DNA of 64,000 bases, taken from positions 3,233,001 to 3,297,000 of the forward strand of contig NZ_CP090349.1 of NCBI RefSeq assembly GCF_021398735.1, in the 5' to 3' direction. The translations under genes and the position numbers were made by a program. Under the pieces are notes generated by a model that saw nothing but the letters and a program-made list of their open reading frames with translations, searched no databases and was not told the DNA's origin. Positions 12,285 through 21,439 of the stretch are shown one piece after another (position 1 is the stretch's first letter; the number at the start of each line of letters is the position of its first letter). The DNA comes from Methylobacterium oryzae. Lineage in GTDB: Bacteria > Pseudomonadota > Alphaproteobacteria > Rhizobiales > Beijerinckiaceae.

Positions 12285-13304
12285 TCAATCGGAAAACCCT
12301 TCGAGCACGATCTTCCCCCTGGCGCGCCCGCTCTCGACCAGCGCGTGGGCGCGCCGCAGGTTCGCGGCGTCGATCCGCCCGTAATGCTCCCCCAGGGTGG
12401 TGCGCAGGCGCCTGGAATCAACGAGGCGGGATATCTCGTCGAGGAGCGCCCCCTGGGCGGCGATGTCGGCGGTGGCGAACATCGAGCGGGTGAACATGAA
12501 CTCCCAGTGCAGCGACAGGCTCTTGCGCTTGAGGAGCCCGACGTCGAGGCGCTCCGGATCGTCGATCAGGGCGAGGCGGCCCTGCGGGGCGATCAGCTCC
12601 ACGATCGCGGCGAGGTGGGCGTCGGTGTTGGTCGTGGAGAAGACGAGACCCGGCGCGCCGATCCCCAGGGCCGCCACCTCCGCCGCCAGGGATCTGGAAT
12701 GGTCGACCACGTGGTGGGCGCCGAGGTCGCGGCACCAGGCCGCCGTCTCAGGCCGCGACGCGGTGGCGATCACGGTGAGGTCGGTGAGTTCCCGGGCGAG
12801 CTGGATCGCCACCGAGCCGACGCCCCCCGCGCCGCCGACGATCAGGATCGCCGGGGCCGCGCCCGGCACCGGCTTGTCCACGTCGAGCCGGTCGAACAGG
12901 GTCTCCCAGGCGGTGATCGCGGTGAGCGGCAGGGCGGCGGCCTGCGCCCAGTCGAGGCTCTCCGGCTTGTGCCCGACGATGCGGGCATCGACGCAATGGT
13001 ATTCGGCGTTCGTCCCCGGCCGGGTGAGGTCGCCCGCGTAGAACACCGCGTCGCCCGCGGCGAAACCCTGGACCTCCGCGCCGGCGGCGACGACGGTGCC
13101 GGCCGCGTCCCAGCCGAGCACCTTGGTGCCGCCTTCCTCCGGCTCGGCCCGCCGCCGGACCTTGGTGTCGACCGGGTTCACCGAGACCGCCTCGACCTTC
13201 ACCAGCAGGTCGCGCGGGCCGGGCTCGGGCTGGGGCAGGTCGAGGTCGACCAGGGCCTCGGGATCGGTGATCGGCAGGGACTTGCGGTAGCCGACGGCGC
13301 GCAT
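12285..13304 (-). CDS. Zinc-type alcohol dehydrogenase / quinone oxidoreductase family (MDR)
   Basis: 339 residues from the ATG at 13304, with GAGGAGAT upstream. The N-terminal GroES-like domain carries VEAVSVNPVDTKVR and GWDAAGTVVAAG. The NADPH Rossmann motif is GGAGGVGSVAIQLAREL at about residues 150-165. This is the YhdH/zinc-alcohol-dehydrogenase-like branch of medium-chain reductases, which often lacks catalytic zinc and reduces quinones or enones. The gene faces an HxlR regulator and shares an operon with a cupin, a usual arrangement for stress-responsive electrophile detoxification. Confidence 0.88.
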   Translation of the reverse strand: MRAVGYRKSLPITDPEALVDLDLPQPEPGPRDLLVKVEAVSVNPVDTKVRRRAEPEEGGTKVLGWDAAGTVVAAGAEVQGFAAGDAVFYAGDLTRPGTNAEYHCVDARIVGHKPESLDWAQAAALPLTAITAWETLFDRLDVDKPVPGAAPAILIVGGAGGVGSVAIQLARELTDLTVIATASRPETAAWCRDLGAHHVVDHSRSLAAEVAALGIGAPGLVFSTTNTDAHLAAIVELIAPQGRLALIDDPERLDVGLLKRKSLSLHWEFMFTRSMFATADIAAQGALLDEISRLVDSRRLRTTLGEHYGRIDAANLRRAHALVESGRARGKIVLEGFSD

Positions 13305-13413
13305 GGTGATCTCCTCGGAGTGTCGCCGCAGGAGATGCCGCCCGCCTTCACGGGCCGCAAGTACGCACATAAAACGCCACTAGTGCCGGAAATGATACCG
13401 TCGGAGACAGCCC
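13305..13413. promoter_or_regulatory. Divergent promoter region, probable HxlR operator
   Basis: 109 bp between the divergent dehydrogenase and HxlR genes. An AT-richer stretch includes cacataaaacg and the palindrome CACTAGTG at 13378-13385. HxlR-type repressors usually bind such shared intergenic regions. The exact operator is inference. Confidence 0.45.
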
Positions 13414-13773
13414 ATGCCCCGCACCCGCCGCCACACGGGCGCCTGCAGCCCCGGCTGCGCCGTCGAGGCGACGCTCCGGCTCATCGACGGCAAGTGGAAG
13501 GGCGTGATCCTCTACCACCTGCTGGAGGGGACCCTGCGCTTCAACGAGATCCGGCGGCGCCTCGCCAGCGTGACCCAGCGCATGCTCACCAACCAGCTGC
13601 GCGAAATGGAAGCCGACGGCCTGATCACCCGGACGGTCTACGCCGAGGTTCCTCCGAAGGTGGAATACAGCCTGACCGAGCGGGGGCGGTCCCTCGATCC
13701 GGTCATCCGCGCGCTGAAGACCTGGGGTGATCTGCACGCGGAATTGGCAGATACGACTCAAAACGCCGCCTGA
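13414..13773 (+). CDS. HxlR-family winged-helix transcriptional regulator
   Basis: 119 residues. CSPGCAVEATLRLIDGKWKG is the HxlR N-terminus, with a cysteine pair placed as in redox or electrophile sensing members (HypR, YodB, QorR). FNEIRRRLASVTQRMLTNQLREME is the recognition helix region and YSLTERG the wing. It is divergent from the MDR dehydrogenase/cupin operon, which it probably represses until an electrophile or oxidant modifies its cysteine. Confidence 0.9.
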   Translation: MPRTRRHTGACSPGCAVEATLRLIDGKWKGVILYHLLEGTLRFNEIRRRLASVTQRMLTNQLREMEADGLITRTVYAEVPPKVEYSLTERGRSLDPVIRALKTWGDLHAELADTTQNAA

Positions 13774-13875
13774 TTGGGCAAACCGGTGCCGAATATGGGC
13801 GCGACCACATAACCGGATCTTTATGACTTGGCCGGAAGGTGGCGCATCTCCCGCCGGACGGTTCCAGAACTTCCG

Positions 13876-15924
13876 ATGCCGATCCTCGCCTCGCTCCGCG
13901 CCCGCATCCTGGCGGTGGCGCTCGCCCCGTGCCTCGCCTTCGCGGGGGCGGCGGGCCTCGCCGTGTCGGACCAGTGGGCGCGCCGCGCCGAGATGGGCCG
14001 GGTGGAGGGCCTGGTCGGCCTCGCCTCCCGGATCAGCGCCTTCGTGCACGAGGCCCAGCGGGAGCGCGGCGCCTCGAGCCTGTTCCTGGGCGCGAAGGGC
14101 GCGCAGTTCGGCCCGGAACTGGCGGCCCAGCGCGTGCGCACCGACGCGGCCCTCGCCGGGCTTCCCGAGGCCATGAAGGCCGCGACGGGCTTCGGGCCGG
14201 TCTTCCAGGCGCGCGGTGAGGGCTTCGCGCGGGCGCTGACCGGGCTGGCCGCGCAGCGCCGGGCGGTCGACGCCCTGACGGCGGCCCCGCCGCAGGCCGT
14301 GGCCTACTACACGGGCCTGATCGGGGAGGGGCTCGGCCTGGTGCGGGCCATGGGCGGCGCGATCGACGAGGCCGGCCTCGCCGCCCGGGCGAACGCCTAC
14401 GCGGCCTTCCTGGCGCTGAAGGAGGCCGCCGGCCAGGAGCGGGCCGCCGCCTCGGCGGTCTTCGCCTCCGGCACCCTCGACCTCGCGGCCGCCCGCCGCC
14501 TCGCGACCCTCGCGGCCGACCAGGCGGCCTATGCCGGCCTGTTCCGGGCCGGCGCCGAAGCGGGGCAGGCGAGCCTGCTCGACGCCGCGGAGGCGACCGA
14601 GCCGTCCCGCGCGGTCGCCCGCCTGCGCGCGGGCGTGCAGGAGACGATGCCGGGGACGCCCCCGGCCTTCCGCGACGCGCCGGGGTGGTTCCGCCTCGCC
14701 TCGCAGCGGATCGACGCCCTCAAGGGCGTGGAGGATCGGCTCACCGCCGACCTGGTGGCGGCCGCGGGGGCGGCGCACGCCCGCGCCGAGCGGATGCTGG
14801 CCCTCTGGGCCGCCGGCGGGCTCGCCCTGTTCGCCCTCTCGGCCGGCCTCGCGGTCTGGCTCGGCACGGCCATCGCCCGGCCGCTCTCCCGGATGGCCGG
14901 GGTGCTGACCGCGATCGGCCGGGACGCGGGCACGGCCGACCTGACCATCCCGACCGGCGGGCCGCGCGAGGTCCGGGCGATCGCCGCGGCCGCCCTGGCG
15001 TTCCGCGACAGCGTCGCCGAGCGCCGGGCGGCCCGGGCCGCGCAGGAGCGGCTCGCCGCCGAGACCGCGGCGGCCCAGCGCGCGGCCGCCCTCGGCCTCG
15101 CCGACAGCTTCGAGCGCCAGGTCGGCGGGATCGTCGAGGCCGTCTCGGCGGCGGCGGCCCAGCTGGAGGCCTCCGCGCACGGGATGGCGCGGGCCGCCCA
15201 GGACACGACCGATCTGAGTCGGGCGGTGGCGGTGTCGGCCGATTCGGCCGCCCGCTCGGCCGACACGGTGGCGGCGGCCACCGAGGAGCTCACCGCCTCG
15301 GTCCGGGAGATCGGCGTGCAGGTCGGGTCCTCGGCGGACCTCGCGGCGAACGCCACGCGGAGCGCCGACGGCATGGCCGGAGAAGTCCACCGCCTCGCCC
15401 AGGCGGCCGGCAGCATCGGGGAGATCGTCGCGATCATCTCGCAGATCGCCGGCCAGACCAACCTGCTGGCGCTCAACGCCACCATCGAGGCGGCCCGCGC
15501 CGGGGAGGCCGGCCGCGGCTTCGCGGTGGTGGCCGCCGAGGTCAAGACGCTCGCGGAGCAGACCGCCAGGGCCACCGAGGAGATCGCCGGCAAGGTCGCG
15601 GAGATCACCGGATCGACCGAGGCCTCGGTCCGGTCGATCGGCGGCATCACGGCGGTGATCCGCGACCTCGCGCGGATCGGCGCCGAGATCGCCGCCATGG
15701 TCGAGCAGCAGGGCGCGGCCACCGCGGAGATCGCCCGGACCACCGCGCAGACCTCGCAGGACACACGCGGCGTCTCGGGCCACATGGCGGGTGTCGGCGC
15801 GGCGGCCGGCACGGCGAGCCAGGGCTCCGCCCAGGTGCTGCGGGCGGCGGCCGACCTGTCCCGGCAGGCGGGCGACCTGCGCGGCGCCGTCGAAGGCTTC
15901 CTGGCCCGGGTCCGCGCGGCCTGA
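13876..15924 (+). CDS. Methyl-accepting chemotaxis protein with NIT sensor domain
   Basis: 682 residues from the ATG at 13876. The N-terminus is a membrane segment followed by a periplasmic helical domain with [18 protein letters not shown], the hallmark of the NIT (nitrate/nitrite-sensing) domain. A second membrane helix lies at about residues 308-332, HAMP at about 335-390 and the signalling domain at about 400-680. The conserved hairpin tip ([20 protein letters not shown]) is intact. It should relay to CheA/CheW, but no che genes are in the window. Actual ligand unknown. Confidence 0.9.
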   Translation: MPILASLRARILAVALAPCLAFAGAAGLAVSDQWARRAEMGRVEGLVGLASRISAFVHEAQRERGASSLFLGAKGAQFGPELAAQRVRTDAALAGLPEAMKAATGFGPVFQARGEGFARALTGLAAQRRAVDALTAAPPQAVAYYTGLIGEGLGLVRAMGGAIDEAGLAARANAYAAFLALKEAAGQERAAASAVFASGTLDLAAARRLATLAADQAAYAGLFRAGAEAGQASLLDAAEATEPSRAVARLRAGVQETMPGTPPAFRDAPGWFRLASQRIDALKGVEDRLTADLVAAAGAAHARAERMLALWAAGGLALFALSAGLAVWLGTAIARPLSRMAGVLTAIGRDAGTADLTIPTGGPREVRAIAAAALAFRDSVAERRAARAAQERLAAETAAAQRAAALGLADSFERQVGGIVEAVSAAAAQLEASAHGMARAAQDTTDLSRAVAVSADSAARSADTVAAATEELTASVREIGVQVGSSADLAANATRSADGMAGEVHRLAQAAGSIGEIVAIISQIAGQTNLLALNATIEAARAGEAGRGFAVVAAEVKTLAEQTARATEEIAGKVAEITGSTEASVRSIGGITAVIRDLARIGAEIAAMVEQQGAATAEIARTTAQTSQDTRGVSGHMAGVGAAAGTASQGSAQVLRAAADLSRQAGDLRGAVEGFLARVRAA

Positions 15925-16210
15925 AGAGAGGCTTCCGGCGGGTCGAGCCCCCTGGCGGTGTCGGGAACCGTCTCGGCGCCAGGCGGCCCGGGGAACCGAT
16001 GACGGGCTTGCGGCCGCCACGACACGCCGCGCTCCCTGGGCGGCACGGCGATCCAGGGCTTCGAGGCCGAACGAGCCCACCGCCACGAAGGCCCCGCGCC
16101 GGCCGCGAGAGGGCACGGGGACGGTGCACGCCCGAAACCCCGGGGCTTCAGCGCGGGATCCGGGCCGGATCGCCTCCGGGTTTCCGGCCCCGTCGGGAAT
16201 CAGTCGAGAA

Positions 16211-16465
16211 TCAGTCGGGAATCGCGAAGCCGATCGACAGACACAGGGCCGCGACGGCCGTCAGGGCCATGGCGGCCTGACGGACCTGACGCCAGCGCGC
16301 GCTGCGCGCGCGCTCCTCCGGGCTGGCGCCGAGCTGGAGCTCGTCGTCGAAGCCCGTCACGAAGGATTCGAAGCTCGGGAAGGCGCGCCGCGCGAGCCAG
16401 ATCCACACGCCGACGGCGATCAGGCCGAGGACCCAGCCGCCGTAGGTAAACGCATCGTCCAACAT
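16211..16465 (-). CDS. Small two-helix membrane protein, unknown
   Basis: 84 residues. There is a hydrophobic helix at about 8-25 (GGWVLGLIAVGVWIWLA), a charged middle, and a second helix at about 62-80. No family is recognised. Codon use fits the neighbourhood. The stop lies within a short direct repeat (gaatcagtcg). Could be a membrane anchor; no functional context. Confidence 0.55.
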   Translation of the reverse strand: MLDDAFTYGGWVLGLIAVGVWIWLARRAFPSFESFVTGFDDELQLGASPEERARSARWRQVRQAAMALTAVAALCLSIGFAIPD

Positions 16466-16663
16466 CCGGCGCAGCCCTCGAGACGACGCCCCCCTCGCGA
16501 CTTATTCTACGGGAAGTTGCGAAGATTGCCTAGGCGGAAGAAGGGCTTCCGGTGGCGGTTCCGTGTTTCCGAACGTGTCTCGCCGGGACCGATCGGGTGC
16601 CGGTCCGGCCGCGTCCCCGTCGCGCGTCCGTCACGGCCCCGGCGGGTTCCTGTCGCTCCCCTG

Positions 16664-17509
16664 TCAGTCTCTCGCGCGGCCGAGGGCGTAGAGGGTGATA
16701 GCGGCGGCGTTCGAGACGTTGAGGCTGCGGATCGCGCCCGAGAAGGGGATCCGGGCCAGGACGTCGCAGCAGCCCCGGGTCCGCTCGCGCAGGCCCTTGC
16801 CCTCGGCACCCAGCACGATCACCAGCGGCCGCGCGATCGTCAGCGCGTCGAGGCTCTCGGGCGCGTCCGAATCGAGGCCGACCCGGGTGAAGCCGCGCTC
16901 GCCCAGGGCGATCAGGGCCTCGGCGAGGTTCCGGACGGTCACGAAGGGCACGTGCTCCAGGCCGCCGGAGGCGGATTTCGCCAGGACTCCAGTGGCGCCC
17001 GGCGCGTGGCGCGCCGTGGTGACGATCCCGGCGACCCCGAAGGCCGCGGCGGTGCGCACGATCGCCCCGACATTGTGCGGGTCCGTGATCTGGTCGAGCG
17101 CCAGCAGCAGCGCGTCGGCGGGCAGGTCGTCGAGGCCGGGCGCGGGCAGGGGCTCGGCCTCCAGGTACAGGCCCTGGTGGACGGCGTCCGGGCCGAGCAG
17201 GCGGCCGATGTCGCTCGGCCGCACCAGTTCCGGGGTGATCCGCACGGCGCCGCCGAACTCGGCCTCCAGGCGCGCGGCCGCGTTCTCGGTGGCGAGCAGC
17301 CGGTGCAGGCCGCGCTGGGCGTTGCCCAGGGCCTGCACCACGGGATGCCACCCGTAGAGCACGGTCGGCCCGTCGCCGCCCTCCTCCCACGGGCGGGACG
17401 CCCCGCCCGGGCGACCTCCGGACCGGGGGGCGGGGCGCCGGGGCCCGTGCGGGCGGGGCCGGGCGGGGCGTCCGCCGGGCGGCCGGGCGTCGTCGCGGCG
17501 ATCCGTCAT
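16664..17509 (-). CDS. rlmB: 23S rRNA (guanosine-2'-O)-methyltransferase RlmB-type SpoU enzyme
   Basis: 281 residues from the ATG at 17509. An Arg/Pro/Gly-rich N-terminus (~45 residues) precedes the substrate-binding domain (LYGWHPVVQAL). The SPOUT knot motifs follow: LALDQITDPHNVGAIVRTAA, VIVLGAEGKGLRE and RIPFSGAIRSLNVSNAAAI. RlmB methylates the 2'-O of G2251 in 23S rRNA using SAM. A sister tRNA-targeting SpoU cannot be fully excluded, but the domain order favours RlmB. The basic tail at the front may help RNA contact. Confidence 0.92.
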   Translation of the reverse strand: MTDRRDDARPPGGRPARPRPHGPRRPAPRSGGRPGGASRPWEEGGDGPTVLYGWHPVVQALGNAQRGLHRLLATENAAARLEAEFGGAVRITPELVRPSDIGRLLGPDAVHQGLYLEAEPLPAPGLDDLPADALLLALDQITDPHNVGAIVRTAAAFGVAGIVTTARHAPGATGVLAKSASGGLEHVPFVTVRNLAEALIALGERGFTRVGLDSDAPESLDALTIARPLVIVLGAEGKGLRERTRGCCDVLARIPFSGAIRSLNVSNAAAITLYALGRARD

Positions 17510-17792
17510 CGGGCCGCGATCGGCGAAGGGGCCCTGGGTCGGGCGAGGCTGGGTCGGGCGAGGCTGGGCCAGACGAATTCGGGCAAGGGGGGCATCGGCG
17601 CGCTCTTCTCTGAGGGCCCTGTCGGAAGGAGCCGAGAAACCGGGCGGCATCGCGCGCGTCAAGCCGGCATCACACCGGGAACTGCCGGCAGCCCTCGGGG
17701 ATCCAGGGCCAGGACGATCGACGGAGCGCGCCGGCACGGCACCGGATTCCGTCGCCGACCCGTCAAGTCGGGACGGTCGCCCCGCGTAGGAA

Positions 17793-17801
17793 TGTGGAAA
17801 A
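17793..17801 (-). promoter_or_regulatory. DnaA-box-like site upstream of the iterons
   Basis: TGTGGAAAA matches the DnaA box TGTGGATAA at 8 of 9 positions. It lies 190 bp before the first good iteron. A single near-match could be chance. Confidence 0.35.
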
Positions 17802-17937
17802 CGAACTCATATTCCCTTTGTGACCTGTGCATGTGCGGGCGCGACACGGTCGTTCGTCAGAACGAACGGGCTGGTTCGCAGTAGGAAGATTATCTGGACG
17901 AATCTCTCAGAGAGTCAGTTCAGCAAGTTATATGGGG

Positions 17938-18202
17938 TGTCGAATTCCGCATCTGTGCCAAGGCCTTGGCCTGCATTCGCGCATTCGACTCTGCGCCGGC
18001 CCGCATCGGACTCTGCGTCGCGGCGTATCCGATTCTGCGCCCGGACGGCCGGTCGGCGTATCGGAATCTGCGCGGCGGCGTATCCGATTCGGCGCGAATC
18101 CGGGCCCGGAGCGGTGAATAACGGGGACGGACATCGAGCGGTCCCGCGTATCGGACTCTGCGTGGGATCGCCGGGAGAGGGGGTCCCGTATCGAACTCTG
18201 CG
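17938..18202 (+). repeat. Iteron array of a plasmid-type replication origin
   Basis: Seven copies of a 15-bp repeat, consensus GTATCSGANTCTGCG, begin at 17981, 18003, 18025, 18058, 18080, 18148 and 18188. A weaker copy is at 17938. All have the same orientation. The spacings of the first five are 22, 22, 33 and 22 bp, multiples of one helical turn, as in iteron origins bound cooperatively by a Rep initiator. The array ends about 200 bp before the RepA-like gene. The sequence just upstream (17880-17945) is relatively AT-rich. Confidence 0.88.
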
Positions 18203-18399
18203 CGTGCCGGCCCGGGAGCCGGCCGTGAAGGGAGCAGTGTCGGCCCGCTTTCGGGCGTATCCCCGCGACCGGGGAAGCGTGGATAGCCGGGACAAGGCCG
18301 ATCGGACGGGGGCCGCGGCGGGCGAATCGTGGCATGGCAGGATCGGGCCGTCCGTCCGCCTGGCGGATCGACGGCCCGTGTACCGCGGGCCGAGGGGCG

Positions 18400-19494
18400 A
18401 TGAGCATCGAGGAGAAGATCGCCGGGATCCACGACTCGGACCTGCGGGCCGAGATCGAGGCGGCGCGCGGCGGCTTCCTGTTCGCGCAGATCGTCGAGCA
18501 CGTCCTGCACCGTCAGCGCGAGCGCGACGCACAGGCCGCCCTCCTGGGGGAGGAGGAGAGCCGCCGGGCCGGGCTGTCCCGCGACCAGCGCCGCCGCGAC
18601 GCGGTGCGCCTCGTGATCGAGAACGAGCCGGCCGTCCCGTCGAGCCTCCAGCACATCCACTCGGTCCTGGCGCTGTGCGGCCTGCCCTACCGGGACCCCG
18701 GGCCGGTGCGGGAATTCTCCCGCAGCTACGGCCGCAACTCGCTCAACCTGATCGCCGGCCGGATCAAGGACCCGGAGACCGGCGCCTTCGAGCCCCAGGG
18801 GCTGCCCTACGGCCCGAAGGCCCGGCTGGTCCTGCTGCACCTCTGCACCGAGGCCGTGCGCCAGCGCAGCCCCACCGTGAAGGTGGCCGAGACCCTGTCG
18901 GGCTTCATGCGGGAGATGGGCTTCGCGGTCACGGGGGGCGAGCGGGGCACCATCCGCCAGTTCAAGGAGCAGCTGAACCGGCTGGCCGCCTGCTCCATGC
19001 AGATCGGCCTCTGGGACGGGCGCGACAGCGCGACCACCCTCAACGTCCCGCCGTTCCGCAGCCTCGAACTGTGGCGCCCCCGCGCCGGGGAGGGGGACGA
19101 CGAGGCCGGCCGCACGGTGCGCTTCGATCCCGAATTCTACGAGACCCTGATCCGGCACGCCCTGCCGGTGGACCTGCGGGCGGCCCGGGCCTTCTCGGGC
19201 TCGGCGCGCAAGCTCGACCTGCTGTTCTGGACCGGCTACCGCCTGCGGTCCCTGCAGCGGCCGCTCCGCCTGACCTGGGCCAACCTCCACGCGCAGTTCG
19301 GGGCCGAGAACGCCTCGATCCGCAGCTTCCGCCAGGCGTTCAAGGCCGATCTCGCGCATCTGCGCGAGGTGTTTCCGCGGCTGCCGCTGGTGCTCGACGA
19401 CGGCGGGCTGACCCTGCACCCGGCCGATCCCAGCACGCTGCTCGTGCCGCCTCGCCCTGCGGCTAAGGGAATACGGAAACGCCTCAAGGAATAG
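18400..19494 (+). CDS. repA: RepA-like plasmid replication initiator
   Basis: 364 residues from the ATG at 18400 (MSIEEKIAGI), with a GAGGGG ribosome site just upstream. From about residue 133 the pattern LPYGPKARLVLLHLCTEAV, then SGFMREMGFAVTGGERGTI and RQFKEQLNRLAACSMQIGL, is that of the plasmid RepA_C family (PF04796). Later segments (FDPEFYETLIRHALPVDLRA and RALSGSARKLDL-like) also fit. Rep proteins of this kind bind iterons and open the origin. An iteron array lies directly upstream. The flanks are housekeeping genes, so this looks like a plasmid replicon module fixed in a chromosome. Whether it still fires is unknown. Confidence 0.88.
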   Translation: MSIEEKIAGIHDSDLRAEIEAARGGFLFAQIVEHVLHRQRERDAQAALLGEEESRRAGLSRDQRRRDAVRLVIENEPAVPSSLQHIHSVLALCGLPYRDPGPVREFSRSYGRNSLNLIAGRIKDPETGAFEPQGLPYGPKARLVLLHLCTEAVRQRSPTVKVAETLSGFMREMGFAVTGGERGTIRQFKEQLNRLAACSMQIGLWDGRDSATTLNVPPFRSLELWRPRAGEGDDEAGRTVRFDPEFYETLIRHALPVDLRAARAFSGSARKLDLLFWTGYRLRSLQRPLRLTWANLHAQFGAENASIRSFRQAFKADLAHLREVFPRLPLVLDDGGLTLHPADPSTLLVPPRPAAKGIRKRLKE

Positions 19495-19570
19495 AACAGG
19501 GATCGCTGCCTCTCATTCCCTCAGGGAATGGCTGCCTGACGGAATATGTGACGGTGGCTATTCCCTGAAT
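19466..19570. promoter_or_regulatory. ATTCCCT operator-like palindrome cluster
   Basis: ATTCCCT or its complement occurs at 19466 (complement, inside the repA 3' end), 19515, 19523 (complement) and 19560. The middle pair forms the palindrome ATTCCCTCAGGGAAT at 19515-19529. Another copy lies upstream of the iterons at 17811. A regulator shared by repA and the next gene could bind here; this is inference. Confidence 0.5.
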
Positions 19571-19616
19571 GGCGCGGAATGAGATATGTGTTCCGTCCGC
19601 CTGGAAGGAACATCAC

Positions 19617-20276
19617 GTGGCCCTGTCGGATTCCGAGATCGCGGCGCGGCTCGCCGCGCTGCGACGCCAGCGCGAGGCGCTCGATCGGGAGATCGCCGAT
19701 CTCGTCCTCTACCAGGAGCTCGGCCGCCGGTTGGCGGCCGGTGGAGCGGACGCGCGGCCGGACCCGGCCCCGAAGCCCGAACCGCCGGCAGGGCCACGCC
19801 GAGACCCGGCCGACGAGCCGCCGCGGGGGCGGGACGTACGGGACGTCCTAGAGGCCCGGTCCGGATCGCTTGCCGACGCGGCGGGCGCGGCCCCCGGGCA
19901 CTGGGGCGCGCGGGCCGGTCCGGCGGCGCGGTCCGCGGGGGCGCCCGGTCCCGTCGGCGCCGCCGGACCGATCCCGCCGGCGATCGCCTTCACGGAGGAC
20001 GCAGCCGGCGCCCGCCGCTACGGCCGGGCCGTGGTGCAGGCGGCCTGCGCGGCGATCGCGCGGGCGGGCCGGCCGCTGCACGCGGCCGAGATCCTGGAGG
20101 TGCTCGCCGGGCAGGGCTTCACCCTTCCCGGCCGGGATCCGGTGGCGGCCCTGAACACGCGCCTGTGGAAGCGGTCCGGGCCGGGCGGCCCCCTGAACCG
20201 GGTCGCCGAGGCCACCTACGCCCTGGCATCCATCCCGGGATCCGCCCCGGCATGGCCGGGGCCGGAGCCCGCCTGA
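19617..20276 (+). CDS. HARE-HTH-like winged-helix protein paired with repA
   Basis: 219 residues from a GTG at 19617, chosen because GGAAGGA sits 7 nt upstream; an ATG 48 bp earlier has no such site. Residues 1-40 are a probable coiled coil (IAARLAALRRQREALDREI). The middle is Pro/Gly/Arg-rich and disordered. Residues ~140-205 (RPLHAAEILEVLAGQGFTL, then ALNTRLWKR and LNRVAEATYAL) look like a HARE-HTH or similar winged helix. It is 122 bp downstream of repA with palindromes between. I infer a DNA-binding accessory protein or regulator of the rep module; not proven. Confidence 0.7.
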   Translation: MALSDSEIAARLAALRRQREALDREIADLVLYQELGRRLAAGGADARPDPAPKPEPPAGPRRDPADEPPRGRDVRDVLEARSGSLADAAGAAPGHWGARAGPAARSAGAPGPVGAAGPIPPAIAFTEDAAGARRYGRAVVQAACAAIARAGRPLHAAEILEVLAGQGFTLPGRDPVAALNTRLWKRSGPGGPLNRVAEATYALASIPGSAPAWPGPEPA

Positions 20277-20441
20277 GGGGCGCCGGTCACGAAGACGTGA
20301 GGCCGGACCCCGCCGGCTCCCCCATATTGGGGGGGCGCCGCGACGGGCGATCTGCTTGGCTGCGCGCCGGCAGACGGCGTCCCGGCCGGGGAGGACGTGC
20401 ATGGACAGGATCGGCCGTGATCGGATGATCGGGCGGGCGCG

Positions 20442-20657
20442 ATGACCGCGGCGCTCGCCGCGCCGGCCACGCAGGTCTGCGCCTTCATGCTCGGCTGCGC
20501 GCTGATCCACGTCGCCCGCGCCCACGCCGATCTGATCACGCGGCTCCTCGCCGTCACGGCGGTCGGCGCGGCCGTGCTGGTGCTTCTCGTCGCGTCCCTC
20601 GACTACGCGCCGGAAGGCGGAATCTTCGACGAGGTCACCGTCTACGCGGCCTCCTGA
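20442..20657 (+). CDS. Small two-helix membrane protein, unknown
   Basis: 71 residues with two hydrophobic stretches (about 8-24 and 33-52) and a polar C-terminus. No family recognised. The ribosome site is weak, but reading frame and codon use fit real genes here. It lies between the rep module and a convergent secreted-protein gene. Confidence 0.45.
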   Translation: MTAALAAPATQVCAFMLGCALIHVARAHADLITRLLAVTAVGAAVLVLLVASLDYAPEGGIFDEVTVYAAS

Positions 20658-20698
20658 TCCGGCCGCCCGATCCGGCCGCTTGGCCCATCAGGGGCCGC

Positions 20699-21073
20699 TC
20701 AGTTGACCAGGCAGAAGCCCTGACCGGTGCCGATCCGGCGCTCCTGCGCGCACCAGGGCTTGGACGCGCCGGGGCCGGTCGCCGGGACCTTCAGGCTGGC
20801 GGTCGTCTGCGCGGGGTCGGCGGCGGTGCCGCGGAGGGTGAGGCCGCCGAGGGGCACCCGGCCGGGCGCGGGCCGGAGCGCGACCGGATCGGGGCCGGCC
20901 TCCGCTCGCGATCCCGGCGCGACCGCGCCGTCCGGTGCCGGGAGCGCGGGGCTCGCCGCCACCGGCTGCACCGGGTCAGGCGGGCTCAGGGTCGCGAGGC
21001 CGGGCATGTCCTGCGCCGCCGCGGCGCCGCACAGGACCAGGCAGGCGGCCGAGGCCGCGAGGAACCTGATCAT
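20699..21073 (-). CDS. Secreted hypothetical protein, Pro/Ala-rich
   Basis: 124 residues. The signal peptide (MIRFLAASAACLVLCGAAAAQ) is clear, and AGGAG precedes the ATG at 21073. The mature part is Pro/Ala/Gly-rich, likely unstructured. It ends in a small conserved-looking motif with two cysteines (PWCAQERRIGTGQGFCLVN) that could form a disulfide. Function unknown. Confidence 0.7.
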   Translation of the reverse strand: MIRFLAASAACLVLCGAAAAQDMPGLATLSPPDPVQPVAASPALPAPDGAVAPGSRAEAGPDPVALRPAPGRVPLGGLTLRGTAADPAQTTASLKVPATGPGASKPWCAQERRIGTGQGFCLVN

Positions 21074-21439
21074 CGACGAAGCTCCTGACGAGAACCATTC
21101 CGCCGGCCGGTCCCGCGGGCCGGACCTGCCGTGAGGCTGAGTCTGGCCTCCCGCTCGTTAAAGGGGCGCGAAGATTCAGGATTAACCGGTTTTGAAGATC
21201 GCCGTCTCCCCGGAGGCGGACAGCCTTGACGGCCCGCGCGGCGGGCCGCCGTCGTCCGGGAATGGAGGCCCGGCGACCGGGTGCGGACGCGGCGCGGAGC
21301 CGCTCCCGATCGCGCCGGGAACGGCTCCGCGCCGTCGTTTCGGGCCGTCGGTTCGGGCCGTGTCGCCGCGAACCGCCCCGGGTGGGCGGCGCGCCCTCCG
21401 CCCGACGGGTCTCGCCGCCGGCGGAGGGCGCCAGGGTCC
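21074..21439. other. Interval between secreted-protein gene and sulP
   Basis: 366 bp without a credible gene. A less GC-rich stretch at 21150-21200 with the palindrome AACCGGTT is the likely promoter of the secreted-protein gene. A perfect 8-bp-stem hairpin (21230-21237 with 21241-21248) may end the minus-strand carbonic anhydrase/sulP transcript. Confidence 0.5.

Larger units (their letters stand above)
17510..18399. other. Intergenic interval holding the presumptive origin
   Basis: 890 bp with no credible gene. The first part (17510-17760) is GC-rich with a small direct repeat. At 17790-17945 composition drops and contains a DnaA-box-like site, an inverted repeat (TCGTTC-GTCA-GAACGA near 17850) and an ATTCCCT motif at 17811. 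The iterons follow. A second weak DnaA-like site (CGTGGATAG, 7 of 9) is at 18278. Confidence 0.7.

Noticed and set aside
13348..16116. 922-residue open frame on the minus strand across the chemoreceptor gene
   Set aside because: Arg/Gly/Ala-rich composition typical of antisense frames in very GC-rich DNA; the plus-strand frame has complete MCP motifs.
17890..17898. TTATCTGGA as a DnaA box
   Set aside because: Three mismatches to the consensus; only the site at 17793 was kept, with low confidence.
17510..20276. Prophage or transposon carrying the rep module
   Set aside because: No integrase, transposase, terminal repeats or phage genes are visible on either side.
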